The notes: generated by a model from the sequence alone, not told the origin. A stretch of 64,000 nucleotides of DNA from Diphasiastrum complanatum (GCA_029204225.1 CM055106.1:41928368-41992367); one strand, 5' to 3'; counted from the first letter of the stretch, positions 47,601-59,731 are shown. Made by a program: numbers and translations.

Positions 47601-50600
47601 AAAATAAATTCATTTTCTGCGCAAATGCTTTTTCATTTTTGCTCGCACTATTTTCAATGCTTAACCATTCTATGTACATTGCTGTTTGTAGTTCATTAAA
47701 AATAGTATAACTTCTTAACCGTAGATCCGATTGAGACGAAAATTATATCATTGGAAAGCGCTCGTCGACGAGAGTTTTCCAACGGTAGCTTATATATATA
47801 GCTACTTCAGAGCTGCCGTTCAAAAGTTACGGCCGGTCAAAGTTTCTAAAAAATTAAAATATTGCTTATGTGTTCGGATAGAGTGCTCTCTCAGTGAGAG
47901 GGTACTCTATGGTCGCACATAAGCAATATTTGACTCTTTTTTTAAAAACCTTGACCGGCCATAAATTTTGAATGGTAGCTCGGAAGTAGGTCATGTAGGG
48001 TATCCTTGGAAAGCTCTCGTCGAGCACTTTTTAACGGTATAATTTACGCCTCTCAATCGGAGCTAGAGAGTTAATATTATTTTTAATGATAATTGCATAT
48101 TACACTATGAATAATATTTCATGCTTGCGAGATGCCCCTGAGCCCCGAATTATAGCATTATTAATGTTAAATTTACACAAGCTAGTTTGCAAACATTCCA
48201 CTTATTAACGACTTTTAGGCCATGATGTGGGATGTCACACGTGCCAAAGGCATAGGATACCTTATTCTAAGTCAAATCATTAACCTAGCTTTGGAATGGT
48301 ACCTTTGGAATGTGTTTGATTGGGGTGTCTGATTTTGTTGTTTATGGTTAAAGAATAAAGACGTTAAATAGAGAGAGACACACACACTCAGTTTCTCATC
48401 CGATATTCGATTAGTGAGCAATGCTCTGGCTGTGGTCTTGCTATTTGGAATGTCTTATTCTCTAACAAATTCCTGATATACCCAGATAGAGTCAACTCTT
48501 AATGGTAGCTACTGCTGCAAATTAAGATCTATCCTCTTCCAAGATATAGACAAACACTATACATTTTCTACGCAAATGCTTTTTCATTTTTGCCTGCACT
48601 ATTTTCAATGCTTAACCATTCTATGTACATTGATGTTTGTAGTTCATTAAAAATAGTATAACTTCTTACCCGTAGTTCTGATTGAGACGAAAATTATATC
48701 ATTGGAAGGCGCTCGTCGACGAGAGTTTTCCAACGGTAGCTTATATATATAGCTACTTCAGAACTGCCGTTCAAAAGTTATGGCCGGTCAAAGTTTCTAA
48801 AAAATTAAAATATTGCTTCTGTGCCCGGATCGAGCACTCTCTCAGTGAGAGGGTACTCTATGGTCGCACATAAGCAATATTTGACTCTTTTTTTAAAAAC
48901 CTTGACCGGCCATAAGTTTTGAATGGTAACTTGGAAGTAGGTCATGTAGGGTATCGTTGGAAAGTTCTCGTCGAGCACTTTTTAACGGTATAATTTACGC
49001 CTCTCAATCGGAGCTAGAAAGTTAATACTATTTTTAATGATAATTGCATATTATACTATGAATAATATTTCATGCTTGCGAGATGCCCTTGAGCCGAATT
49101 ATAGCATTATTAATGTTAAATTTACACAAGCTAGTTTGCAAACATTCCACTTATAAATGACTTTTAGGCCATGATGTGGGATGTCACACGTGCCAAAGGC
49201 ATAGGATACCTTATTCTTAGTCAAATCATTAACCTAGCTTTGGAATGGTACCTTTGGAATGTGGTTGATTGAGGTGTCTGATCTTGTTGTTTATGGTTAA
49301 AGAATAAAGACATTGGATAGAGAGAGACACACACACTCTGTTTCTCATTCGATATTCGATCAGTGAGCAATGCTCTAGCTGTGGTCTTGCTATTTGAAAT
49401 GTCTTATACTCTAACAAATTCCTGATATACCCAGATAGAGTCAACTCTTAATGGTAGCTACTGCTGCAAATTAAGATCTATCCTCTTCCAAGGTATAGAC
49501 AAAATAAATTCATTTTCTGCGCAAATGCTTTTTCATTTTTGCCCGCACTATTTTCAATGCTTAACCATTCTATGTACATTGTTGTTTGTAGTTCATTAAA
49601 AATAGTATAACTTCTTACCCGTAGTTCTCGTTGGAAAGTTCTCGTTAAAAATAGGGTATCGTTGGAAAGTTCTCGTCGAGCACTTTTTAACTGTATAATT
49701 TATGCCTCTCAATCGGAGCTAGAAAGTTAATACTATTTTTAATGATAATTGCATATTATACTATGAATAATGTTTCATGCTTGCGAGATGCCCTTGAGCC
49801 GAATTATAGCATTATTAATGTTAAATTTACACAAGCTAGTTTGCAAACATTCCACTTATAAATGACTTTTAGGCCATGATGTGGGATGTCACACGTGCCA
49901 AAGGCATAGGATACCTTATTCTAAGTCAAATCATTAACCTAGCTTTGGAATGGTACCTTTGGAATGTGGTTGATTGAGGTGTCTGATCTTGTTGTTTATG
50001 GTTAAAGAATAAAGACATTGGATAGAGAGAGACACACACACTCTGTTTCTCATTCGATATTCGATCAGTGAGCAATGCTCTAGCTGTGGTCTTGCTATTT
50101 GAAATGTCTTATACTCTAACAAATTCCTGATATACCCAGATAGAGTCAACTCTTAATGGTAGCTACTGCTGCAAATTAAGATCTATCCTCTTCCAAGGTA
50201 TAGACAAAATAAATTCATTTTCTGCGCAAATGCTTTTTCATTTTTGCCCGCACTATTTTCAATGCTTAACCATTCTATGTACATTGTTGTTTGTAGTTCA
50301 TTAAAAATAGTATAACTTCTTACCCGTAGCTCCGATTGAGACGAAAATTATATCATTGGAAAGCGCTCGTCGACGAGAGTTTTCCAACGGTAGCTTATAT
50401 ATATAGCTACTTCAGAGCTGCCGTTCAAAAGTTATGGCCGGTCAAAGTTTCTAAAAAATTAAAATATTGCTTCTGTGCTCGGATAGAGCACTCTCTCATT
50501 GAGAGGGTACTCTATGGTCGCACAGAAGCAATATTTGACTCTTTTTTGAAAAACCTTGACCGGCCATAAATTTTGAATGGTAGCTCGGAAGTAGGTCATG

Positions 50601-51145
50601 TAGGGTATCGTTGGAAAGCTCTCGACGAGCACTTTTTAACGGTATAATTTACGCCTCTCAATCGGAGCTAGAAAGTTAATACTATTTTTAATGATAATTG
50701 CATATAATACTATGAATAATATTTCATGCTTGCGAGATGCCCCTGAGCCGAATTATAGCATTATTAATGTTAAATTTACACAAGCTAGTTTGCAAACATT
50801 CCACTTATAAATGACTTTTAGGCCATGATGTGGGATGTCACACGTGCCAAAGGCATAGGATACCTTATTCTAAGTCAAATCATTAACCTAGCTTTGGAAT
50901 GATACCTTTGGAATGTGTTTGATTGGGGTGTCTAATCTTGTTGTTTATGGTTAAAGAATAAAGACATTGGATAGAGAGAGACACACACACTCTGTTTCTC
51001 ATCCGATGTTCGATCGGTGAGCAATGCTCTGGCTGTGGTCTTGCTATTTGGAATGTCTTATTCTCTAACAAATTTCTGATATACCCAGATAGAGTCAACT
51101 CTTAATGGTAGCTACTGCTGATCTATCCTCTTCCAAGGTATAGAC
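47601..51145. repeat. Array of four tandem units, 0.7-0.95 kb each
   Basis: Units 47601-48551 (951 bp), 48552-49500 (949), 49501-50205 (705) and 50206-51145 (940) begin near cattttctgcgcaaatgctt and end at ccttccaaggtatagac or close variants. Units 2 and 3 look almost identical in their right-hand parts, so the last duplication is recent. Unit 3 lacks about 245 bp spanning most of the hairpin. Short frames inside (for example MRRKLYHWKALVDESFPTVA) recur only because the DNA recurs. It resembles neither rDNA nor a known plant satellite by eye. Confidence 0.95.
47690..48090. mobile_element. Foldback element inside each tandem unit
   Basis: In unit 1 the left half (ttaaaaatagtataacttct, then ccgattgagacgaaaattat) is the inverted copy of the right half (ataatttacgcctctcaatc, then gttaatattatttttaatga). 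The centre pairs tattgcttatgtg with cacataagcaata around ctctctcagtgagag. The total stem is near 190 bp with mismatches. The same structure occurs in units 2 (about 48640-49040) and 4 (about 50295-50700), and is half-deleted in unit 3. It looks like a MITE captured before the units multiplied. Confidence 0.75.
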
Positions 51146-51700
51146 AAACACTATTGATCTACTATTGTTTTAACTAAGTTGAGCCTTTATGCGGAAAAAC
51201 AAATGATAGCTGGTTTCGTAACAAACATTATATAAGCATAATGCATTCAAATATTATACATAGTAGGCATGAGCTAAGAAAAACATCTGTTCGATTATAG
51301 TGATTCCTATAAGCGTTGTTTGGCATACCGCACAATGCATTACCACAAGAGAAACTTTGTCTCTTACGAATAGAATTGATGAGTAGTGCTTACTAGCAAA
51401 TAACTCTACCTATATCTCTCTGTGTCTGACCTTAGAGGTCTGATTAAGTCAGCTCGTCTCGCTTACTAGTGGATGATTTTTGTCCTCACATTCAACACTC
51501 AATCACTTAACCCATCTATCTCTGTGTCTCTATCTGTCAGTCACCTTTTTCTGTGTAACCATCATTCTCCCATTCATCCTCTATATATAGGATAAGAGGA
51601 AGGAAGTGGTCTTTAATATAAATGAATGATTACAAGCACTACTTAACCCACTATCTGCAACATTTAGTTTGTTGTCTGCTTCATCCATGGTGTTAGTCTA
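51146..51700. other. Spacer between tandem array and Copia remnant
   Basis: No gene recognised. The part next to 51700 is probably the 3' LTR or flank of the minus-strand Copia element. Confidence 0.4.
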
Positions 51701-51705
51701 TTCTA

Positions 51706-52385
51706 CTAGTACTTCATTGATCGTGGGTCATAAAGATGCACCAATTTCAGGGCCGCCTTTGTAACTATAGTTGAGCCATTGCGGTTGGGCTTCAGTCGTT
51801 GCTTGGTTGTGGAGCAGTATTGAAGGATCACTTGGCTTGAGAAAACTTTCTCCTGAATGAAATGATACTGGATTTCTGTGTGCTTAGATTTGCCATGAAA
51901 TCTGGGATTCAGCGATAGTGAAATATAGCTCAAGTTGTCACACAAAATGGTGATAGCATTAAACTGAGTGTGATGTAAGTCGTGAAGTAATAACCTAATC
52001 CATACAATTTCTTTTGAAGCTTGACATGCTGTGATGTACTCTGCCTCGGTTGAAAAAAGCGAAACTCATTTCTGCTTTCTTGAGTTCCACAAAATCGGTC
52101 CCCCTACCAAATAGAAACAGAACCCGAAGGTAGATTTTCTAGTAGAGACTGTTTCTCCCCAATGCATCATCTACGTAAAGAGCTATGTGAACTAAATGGG
52201 TACCTATATGCTTGGAATAAATGTTATAGTCAGCTGAATTGTTTGCAAAATTCAATGAGATAAAGTAAGAGTTGATTCTATTGAACCATGCTCTTGCAGC
52301 CTGTTTCAAACCATAGATTGCTTTGTGCAGCTTGCACACTATGTGCTCTTGGCCTTTGACTTCAAATCCTTCCGGTTGGAGTCTC
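51706..52385 (-). pseudogene. Copia reverse transcriptase / RNase H remnant
   Basis: On the minus strand: QPEGFEVKGQEHIVCKLHKA and IYGLKQAARAWFNRINSYF, then HIALYVDDALG with the catalytic YVDD box (52373-52140). After a deletion of the connection region comes TEAEYITACQASKEIVWIRL, then LCDNLSYISLSLNPRFHGKS and KHTEIQYHF of RNase H (about 52050-51780). Order and wording are typical of plant Ty1/Copia. The upstream part of the enzyme is replaced by the palindrome array. Confidence 0.85.
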
Positions 52386-52640
52386 GACCTATGCTTAGCA
52401 TAGGTCGAGACAAGACTTATGCTCAACATAAGTTCGAGCTCGCTCAGCATAGGTACGAGCTCCAAGCTCGACCTATGCTCACCATAGGTCGAGCGATAAC
52501 TTATGCTGAGCATAATTCTTGTTGCGACATAGGTCGAGACAAAATCTTTTTTAAGCATGGGTTGAGGCAGGTTTTATGCTTAGCATGGGCTTGTGCTTGC
52601 AAAACCCCTCGCTACACCTATGCTCAACATAGGTTTGTCA
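52383..52640. repeat. Cluster of small palindromes built on CCTATGCTnAnCATAGG
   Basis: About six hairpin-forming units in 260 bp. Clear ones are cctatgcttagcatagg inside a 27-nt perfect palindrome (52383-52409), acttatgctcaacataagt (52415-52433), cctatgctcaccatagg inside a 29-nt palindrome (52466-52494), ttatgctgagcataa (about 52501), gcttagcatgggc (about 52580) and cctatgctcaacatagg (about 52617). Further loose copies occur near 53180-53210. They form a block that interrupts the Copia reverse transcriptase. Confidence 0.8.
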
Positions 52641-52965
52641 ATAAATAATTTAAAAAGCCAAATGAGAAATAGAAATTTATGAAAAACAAGCTTTATCTCG
52701 TAGCAAGAACGTAAATGGAGGTCCCTCAATCTTTGCTGGGCATAGAGGATGGTCGAAGCATATGCTAAGATCAATAGAAAGGAAAGGCGACGAATAACGA
52801 GGGCTCCAGAGTGCAAGCTGAGATAACCAATGGGCAAAGGTGACTTATGTCGGGCGAAGCACCCTTAAATACTTTTTGGGCTGTGGGTACATCCCTTGCT
52901 GAGTGGGTGGTTTGGACCATAGTGGGTAGGTGTCGTGCTGACAAACCTTAGTGCGTTGCTGAAAG

Positions 52966-52995
52966 CCTAACCCTAACCCTAACACTAACCCTAAC
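52966..52995. repeat. Short TTAGGG-type (CCCTAA) tract
   Basis: About five units of CCCTAA, one with a change (cactaa). The period is six, not the seven (CCCTAAA) of the common plant telomere. The tract is short and interstitial. Confidence 0.8.
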
Positions 52996-53316
52996 TGTAC
53001 CTTGATTGTGACTTCGACCCTAAATCTCGAAGACTACTGAAGAAAGAGTTACTAGAATGAAACTCAGTGTCTACTCTTGGCTTGAAATATTTGATTTTGC
53101 TCTGATATTTGTGGTCCTATGTTTTCTATGCATTTTGGCATACCTCCAATCAGTGAAATGGCCAGCATTGCTTTCCATGCCAAGCATAGCTTCCCATGCT
53201 TAGCATAGAATTAATTTTGGAATTTCTTGTTTGTTTGTTGTTACTTTGTTTTTGCATGTTTTGACCGTAAATGTAATATTTCAATTATCTTGCATCTCTT
53301 AGTTGTGAGCTAGTAT

Positions 53317-53860
53317 TTGACTATTTTTCCAATGAAAAGCTCATCTTCTTTAATTCTTCCCGCTCCAACTTACTTTGATGTAGTTTCTACTAGTTCTTTG
53401 TCTGACATTAAAGCTACAACTGTGTACCATGAAATGACTCTAGGCTCAATTCAAGTTTGTACTAGCTCTTCATCTCTGTGTCTCATGAATTCTCAAACAG
53501 TGTACTATTCTCCCTCCGATGAGAATTGCAGCGGTTCAGAAACAAGCGAGCACTCAGTTACTGATTCAAGTCAGTGTACAATCCCACGTCAAGGAACTCG
53601 TTCTTTAAATAGGGCAAGACATACACGAGGAACCATTAGATCCAATGTTATGAAATAAAAAATATCAATATTTTTTAATGTAGAAGATATTTCTGATAGC
53701 ACAGAGTCTTCTGGTGAAAATCAAGGAGATGATGCAGTTGACATTCGAGAAGCACACGTACGAGTTATAGCTTCAATATTAACAGAGTTGTTAGGTGCTA
53801 ATGTACCAAGTTCTTCTTACAGAGCAAAATCCAAGGGCCAAGACAAGTTTTGAAAGAATT
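53317..53860 (+). pseudogene. Unrecognised ORF, serine-rich
   Basis: A 113-residue frame (MTIFPMKSSSSLILPAPTYF ...) rich in serine and threonine ends with RSLNRARHTRGTIRSN. A continuation after the stop reads VEDISDSTESSGENQGDDAV and IREAHVRVIASILTELLG. It may be an N-terminal disordered region of a transposon protein. No known domain. Confidence 0.3.
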
Positions 53861-53877
53861 TACAAGCAAGTCGTGAA

Positions 53878-54222
53878 ATGACGGGGCATCAAAATCAGTT
53901 GCTCGAACTTCAAGAAATTTGTAAAGTCAGAAACATAGGTTGTTGTGTTTTCTCATATCTACAAAAGTTAAGCTTTGTTGAAATTCAGGCAAACTCGAAC
54001 AAAGTTTTTTCAAAGACAAAAAATGATCAAAATTATTATCTTCAAATAAATTTATTTTCATTGGCTATCCTGAACATAAAGCTTTGCAAAGTTTATGATC
54101 CATCCACCAATGTAGTATTTGTCTCTAGGGATGTAATCTTTCAAGAGCATACATACTATAATTTCAAACAACCATCGATAAACGATGCCGTGTCATTTCA
54201 TTCTAAACGCAAAATCATTTGA
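53878..54222 (+). pseudogene. Copia fragment downstream of integrase
   Basis: Within a 114-residue frame, KLCKVYDPSTNVVFVSRDVI followed by FQEH (about 54079-54155) matches the conserved YDP-T-V-SRDV-F-E block between integrase and reverse transcriptase in Copia. Sequence before and after is not recognisable. Confidence 0.6.
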
Positions 54223-54571
54223 AATGGGTCAAAATCCTAAAAAAGAGTAATGAAATTTCAATTTTTTTAATTTTTGCCCAAAAACTTGATTTTTCATGGA
54301 AAATTTTTGGAAAATCACAAAACATTCTTGCAAAATATAAGCATTTTGGCCAAAAACAGATCAATATATCATGTCCAAAAAAATTAAATTTTCCAATAAA
54401 ACTTTCAAAATTAAAAATATTCAAAGTGAACAAAATATTGACAAACAATTATGATATTTTAATAGTCTAAATTGAATCTCATAAAATAACTCACATAATA
54501 CATTTGAAGCCAACTATGCTAACTGCACAAATGTTGAAACACTAAAATTAATTTTCATATTAATTTTTTTT

Positions 54572-56617
54572 TTACAATTTAAATTCCAAGGAATTCCCAC
54601 TAACTCCTCTTAAGTCACTGCTTGAAATATTATCAAGGCTCTTCTTTTCAGCTGAAGAAATTGATGACCCATCTTCTTCATTAGAGTCTATCGACAAATT
54701 CTCATCCGAATCAGCATCCAATGTCGAGAGAAAATTGTTTATTGTGGCTTTGCTACGTTGAAACCGAGTCAAAGATGGTTGTGCACTTAGCCCAAGTCGT
54801 TCTTGTAAAATAGATATTGTGGACTTTCATAAATGGTTCGTCATTGTTAACTCCAAATTAAATGCAAGCACATCCACATCTTCAAGATGTATGTCATCGA
54901 CTCTAGGTTGGTTCTTTGTTGCACATTTTCGCTTGTCTCTTGGATCTAATTGCAACAATTTTAGCTCGTACCTTTCCAAGAAAGCATTTGTTGAAATGGT
55001 ACGCATCCAATGCACATACAATCTTGGTGTCGTTGCTCTGAATGAAGGCAATCACTTTAGCAATCCCAAATGGATGACTTTCACTATTAAGTGCAATGAG
55101 ATTCCCGACCTTTAATTCATTGAAGTTACCAGACCATTTAGCCTTGGCAACATTTATAATTCATTGACTTTTTCTTGAACCCAAATAAATTTCAAAAGAA
55201 AGTTTAAAGACTCAGTCTGTTCTGGAACAACAGAGGAATCAACGGTCGTCGTTGGAATTGAAGATTTGGTTGGCCACTGAAATTCTTCAGACAAGTTTGA
55301 GTCTCCCAAATCAAGCAAACGTATTTTTGCTTCTCAAAAAAGTTCGTCCACCAATGTCGATCAAACTCGTCAAAACATTGGTATGTTGTCTGAATGGTTG
55401 TTTCCAAAAAGTTTAACGCCGCAAATGGATCGACTGGCCTCCAAGACAGAAAGGTGCAGACTTAACTTGAGAAGAAGACACAAATTGTAAAAAATTGACT
55501 CCTTCAAAAGGTAGCCATGCCACTGAGTTAGAGAATTGCTTTCCCCACAATAATGTGATGCCAACAACATTATTGGCAATTTTGAACTGATGTTGAAAAG
55601 TCATTTATTGGTGCAATGCAATGTCCTTCCGACGTTTTGATGTAATCTCTAAAATCATATGTGAAACGCAATAAACCCACATTTGGTGTAGGGGTGTACA
55701 AGTCCTCGATAATACTCTATAAGACTGGTAAAGAAAAGGCTTTTTTTGCGTCTTAGCTTTTTCAAGAAACAACTGAACATTTGGTCAATTTGATCTTGAG
55801 TGTGACCCACCAGTAAAAATCCTATTTTGATTTTTTCAAAAATTTTCAGAGGGACTAACATTGATAAATATGCCAGCACTATTTGATTTTTATTTTCTCT
55901 GGCAGTATTATCAAGTTGCAAGTAGAGAATCTCAGGAAGACTATTACCAGATTCAAGTATTATTTTGTGAATTATGGTAATGGTCAAGTTTGGATCATTT
56001 CAAACATTTGGATAGTTGAAATACACTTTAGACTGCAAAGTGTTGTTGAATATAAGAGCACCAATCAAATGAACTTGAATAAAATCAGCTTCGTTTAAAT
56101 CTTACAAAATGTGACATTAGTGTTTTCTTTTGATCCATCCCATCAATTACGAGTACCCAAATACTTTTGAGAAAACTCCAAACACTTTTTTCGGTGTTTT
56201 GCAAGCTTTTGTCTTTCTATTGTATGTTGCTCTTTGTGGATTTGAAGTGACTTGGTAATGTCTGCTAAAAAAATCACAAAAAAAAGTAATTGGAAGCGCA
56301 AAAGAAAGTTAATTTAATGAGTGAAACAAATTTAAATAGCAAATACATTTTTCTTGGGACGTTTTTGCTTGTTTTCTAAGTGTTTTTAATTGCTCACAAA
56401 TAGTACAAACAGACATTCGAGATTTTTTTGGAATTTTTACTAGACCAAAATCTCTTTTCCACAGCTTCACGAAATAAAATAACTTAGATGTGTTGGTGGC
56501 CAACGATTCATAAGGATACGGAGGAATACTTGAAAAAGTGCGATGTGTGCCAAAGGGCGAGGAGACCAACGAGATTGAATTATGACCTACTGCACCCAGT
56601 CTTAGCCCAAGCACCAT
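54572..56617 (-). pseudogene. DUF7869-like transposon protein, decayed
   Basis: Minus-strand fragments in order: FYFVKLWKRDFGLVKIPKKS and RMSVCTICEQLK (56520-56380), then QVHLIGALIFNNTLQSKVYF (about 56075), LPEILYLQLDNTARENKNQI and LVGHTQDQIDQMF (55900-55760). Next come SVAWLPFEGVNF (55600-55410) and an acidic tail with SIDSNEEDGSS (54772-54572). The LQLDN-ENKN-VGHT-DIDQ series recurs in uncharacterised mobile-element proteins of plants and other eukaryotes (DUF7869-like) and may be an RNase H-type transposase core. Stops break the frame. It overlaps the start of the Gypsy integrase at about 56480. Confidence 0.65.
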
Positions 56618-57420
56618 TCGAAAAGTGGGACAAGGAGTTCTCAGACTCGATACATAATCGTAGCCATAGACTATCTCACCAAGTGGGTCGAAGACAAGCT
56701 GTAAGAGTAGCCGATGCTAGGACCACTGCCAAGTTCCTTCATGAAAATATCATTGTGCACTTCGGATGTCCGGTGGAGCTAGTCAGCGATCGTGGGAGTC
56801 ATTTCATCAATGAGACCATCAAGGTCTTGTTGGAGGAATTCTTCATGATCCATAGAACCAGTACGCCTTATTACCCTCGTGATAATGGGCAAGCATAATC
56901 ATCCAATAAGATCCCGTGTAGCGTGCTCACGAAAATTGTTGAAGCTAGCAAATCAGATTGGGAACATAAGTTGCATGCTGCTCTATGGGCATTCAGGACA
57001 GCATATAAGGGAAGCACTGATCAAACACCTTTTCAATTGGTATATGGTCAGGATGCTGTAATGCCAGTAGAGTTTCTAGTTTCTTCATTAAGGATTGCTA
57101 CAATGCAACGTCTGAATGAATCCAAATCTCTACAACTACGCCACGAAACTATGCATAAGCCCTATGAAACATGCTTACTAGTGGTTCATGTACTGGCTGC
57201 TGAAAAGGAAAGACGAAAAGCATGGCATAATCACAGGTTACAAAAGAAGGATCTTTGCTTCGAAGATCTGATCCTGATGTATAAAACCAAGGCAATCAAA
57301 GGAAAAGTAAAATTCACAAGCAAAGGTCCTTATCGGATCAAGGAAATTCTTAATCATGGAACTACGAATTTATAGAAGCTAGATGGGACACCGTTCGATA
57401 CACCCATCAATGGTAGCTGG
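56480..57420 (+). pseudogene. Gypsy integrase and pol C-terminus
   Basis: WWPTIHKDTEEYLKKCDVCQ is the zinc-finger end. After a damaged stretch, ARTTAKFLHENIIVHFGCPV and ELVSDRGSHFINETI give the integrase core with the second aspartate. STPYYPRDNGQA leads, after a shift at about 56895, to SKSDWEHKLHAALWAFRTAY, STDQTPFQLVYGQDAVMPVE and KGPYRIKEI. The polyprotein ends near 57420 with DGTPFDTPINGSWLQKYWPP. The first core aspartate region is frameshifted. One or two shifts and a premature stop make it dead. Confidence 0.85.
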
Positions 57421-58740
57421 TTGCAGAAGTACTGGCCACCATAGTAAGATAGATCCAGATTGGTGGTGGCACGATACGAAAATCTATTTTGATAGACCAT
57501 CACCACTAGATCTAGGAAGATCAAGCCAAATCAAACTAGATCCATCAAGATTCGGCCAGATCTGGCAAGATATGAAAAATACATCAGAATTCAAATGGGA
57601 TCTAGATCCAGATGGGATTAAACAGGAAGCAGGTCATTAGATTATGCCATTAAGCCCCCTTTTTTTGCAGATCAGAGACCTCGATCTCAGTAAGTATGGC
57701 AAATTGAGGGCAAAAATTCACCAAAGACTGATGGATCTGTCACCGGATGTCCATCAAAACTTCTAGAGAACTACCAACAGTCAAATCAAGCATGGATGAA
57801 GCTGATTACCAGTTTGTAAAAGTTAAAAATCAGAAAATCTCAAGATCTCGTCAAAAAACACTCTAAAAGAGCACTTTTTTCATGATTTTTGGAGATCCCC
57901 TGGGAGATAGCTCTTGAAACTTGGACAGTCACTAGATCTAACCCAGATTGCATCCATAAAAATCTTTGCAAGAGTTCCTGATGGAGGAAAGCAATGAAAT
58001 TGAGCATTTGAGCTAACCTCCATCTCATCTCTCTCTCTTTCTCTCGTCTCCTTCTTCTTCCTCTTCTATTCTATCCTCTCTCTTCACACAAAATCATGAT
58101 GAAGCTAGTTAGGGGAGTAGAGCTAGTGTGAGTAGTGCTAGTGGAGGTAGAGTTAGATGCAAAATAGGAAACTAACTAGAAATAGCATCTATGCATAGTT
58201 AGGTGCCTATCTAGTGAACTAACCCTTGTTGAATGACGGGAGGGCTATACTACGCAAGATCTTCGACCCTACAAATCCACAACAAAATAGCTTACCCTTT
58301 CTCTCTCTCCCTTTATCTCTCATAAAAAGTATAACTACACACAATCCCAATAACATTCAGATCCAACAATTAGCAAATCCAAAGAAAGCATGAGAGTTGG
58401 AGAAAAAGTGATAGAGAGAGCAAGGACATTCATCAATCCATTCCTGAAGAGAACCAATCTGCTTATTGAAATGAGAAAATGAACATGAGGAGCAACTCGA
58501 GTTGGTTCCTTTTTATAGTAGAGAGGAGGACCCTGGCCTCTGAATCCTATTGGTCCATTTCTGCCTCCCTAATTATTCAAATTTAAAAAAGAGTGAGAAC
58601 CATCCAAATTGGAGGGAAACCCAACTTTATTCACTAACTTGACATTTATGCCCTGCGACATTAAAAGTCCCGCAAAAAGGCCTAAAGTCCTTTTATTGAC
58701 TTCCTAATTAATCAATCTCTATGTGATCATCGGGTTGGAC
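57421..58740 (+). repeat. Probable Gypsy 3' non-coding region and LTR
   Basis: Directly downstream of the Gypsy pol end. Contains an impure ct-rich run at about 58022-58070 and many tagatcca/agatc words. A polypurine tract and LTR edges could not be fixed. Confidence 0.4.
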
Positions 58741-58966
58741 TTACACACGTAGGGTGCCAAATCCCTCTCACTTATTAACTAGGGTTAGGATTGCCTTGGG
58801 ATTTGCAAACCCTCCAACAATCTATTTTGATCTAACCATAGTTAGAGTAACATATATGATTTATGAAAGACCGCCAACATTTATTACAAATTTGGTTTTT
58901 TATTTTCATACTGATTCATCTACATTTTGTTTCAGACTCTGTTGTTCATCTTCTTTTAGTCTTGCA

Positions 58967-59731
58967 ATGGCTTCCGAAAGTCGTAGACCACGAAGCGATA
59001 TTGTCTTAGTTTCTGTTTGTAATGAAAAAGACTCTAATGGCTCTTGGATACCATGTATCTATAGAAAATTTCACTGGGTTCTCATGCATCCCTCATGAAG
59101 AGGTGTTTTTGGTAAAAAGAGAAAATCAAATATGGATTATAGGAATTTTTAGAAAGGTAGAATTTTACACTTCAAAGTTTCACTCGGTGGTCGATCCATT
59201 TCAGAGGTCTTGGTTCAACATGTCTACATACATAAGGAAATTAGAGTGGAAGGCATAAGTTCAAATGACAGACTCGCGATTGTAAGCTTTGGAGAATTTT
59301 TTGCTTTCAACTTTGGATTAATCATTTAGATGTGTATTTGAGTATTTAACTGACATATAGTTTTATGGGTTTGTGCAGATTTGTATCCATCAAGCATAAT
59401 CGAATGGCAACCTATACAATCCCTTGTTGGCATCATGGACATTATTCATTCTGATATTGGTCTTCTGCACTACAAGAACCACTCCACGAGATCACTTTTG
59501 GATTCTTGTATTTTCTTCTATGATTCATTTTACACACCATCCAGTTTAGGTGAAAATTTAGAGGCGATTTCATTACCCTCTTTCTCAAGTGAAAAATGGA
59601 TTCCTCTAGATTCCACCATAGTAGAGAGCTTCCGATCAAGGTTTTTTATGGACATTCAAAACCATATGAAATGTAACACACAGGTTCAAAAAATAATAGA
59701 TTGCACTGGTCTCTGCCTTTTGCAATATTAG
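58967..59731 (+). pseudogene. Unknown family 'SVCNEKD': longest copy
   Basis: The first part opens MASESRRPRSDIVLVSVCNE and continues KDSNGSWIP. After a frameshift near 59055 comes ENFTGFSCIPHEEVFLVKRE, NQIWIIGIFRKVEFY and RSWFNMSTYIRKLEW, then a second break and SNDRLAIVSFGEFFAFN. An intron-like gap ends at tttgtgcag (about 59379), followed by YPSSIIEWQPIQSLVGIMD, FFYDSFYTPSS and ending HMKCNTQVQKIIDCTG with a stop at 59731. It shares its beginning with 23178-23384 and its end with 30407-30705. I recognise no domain; a mobile-element-borne plant gene is one possibility. Confidence 0.45.

Noticed and set aside
47731-50569. Repeated MRRKLYHWKALVDESFP frames as a gene family
   Set aside because: Frames recur only as part of the tandem unit and lie in the hairpin arm; they share no features of a real protein.
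49229-51098. Repeated minus-strand MTLSGYIRNLLE frames
   Set aside because: Same explanation: identical because the DNA is duplicated; no start context or homologue.
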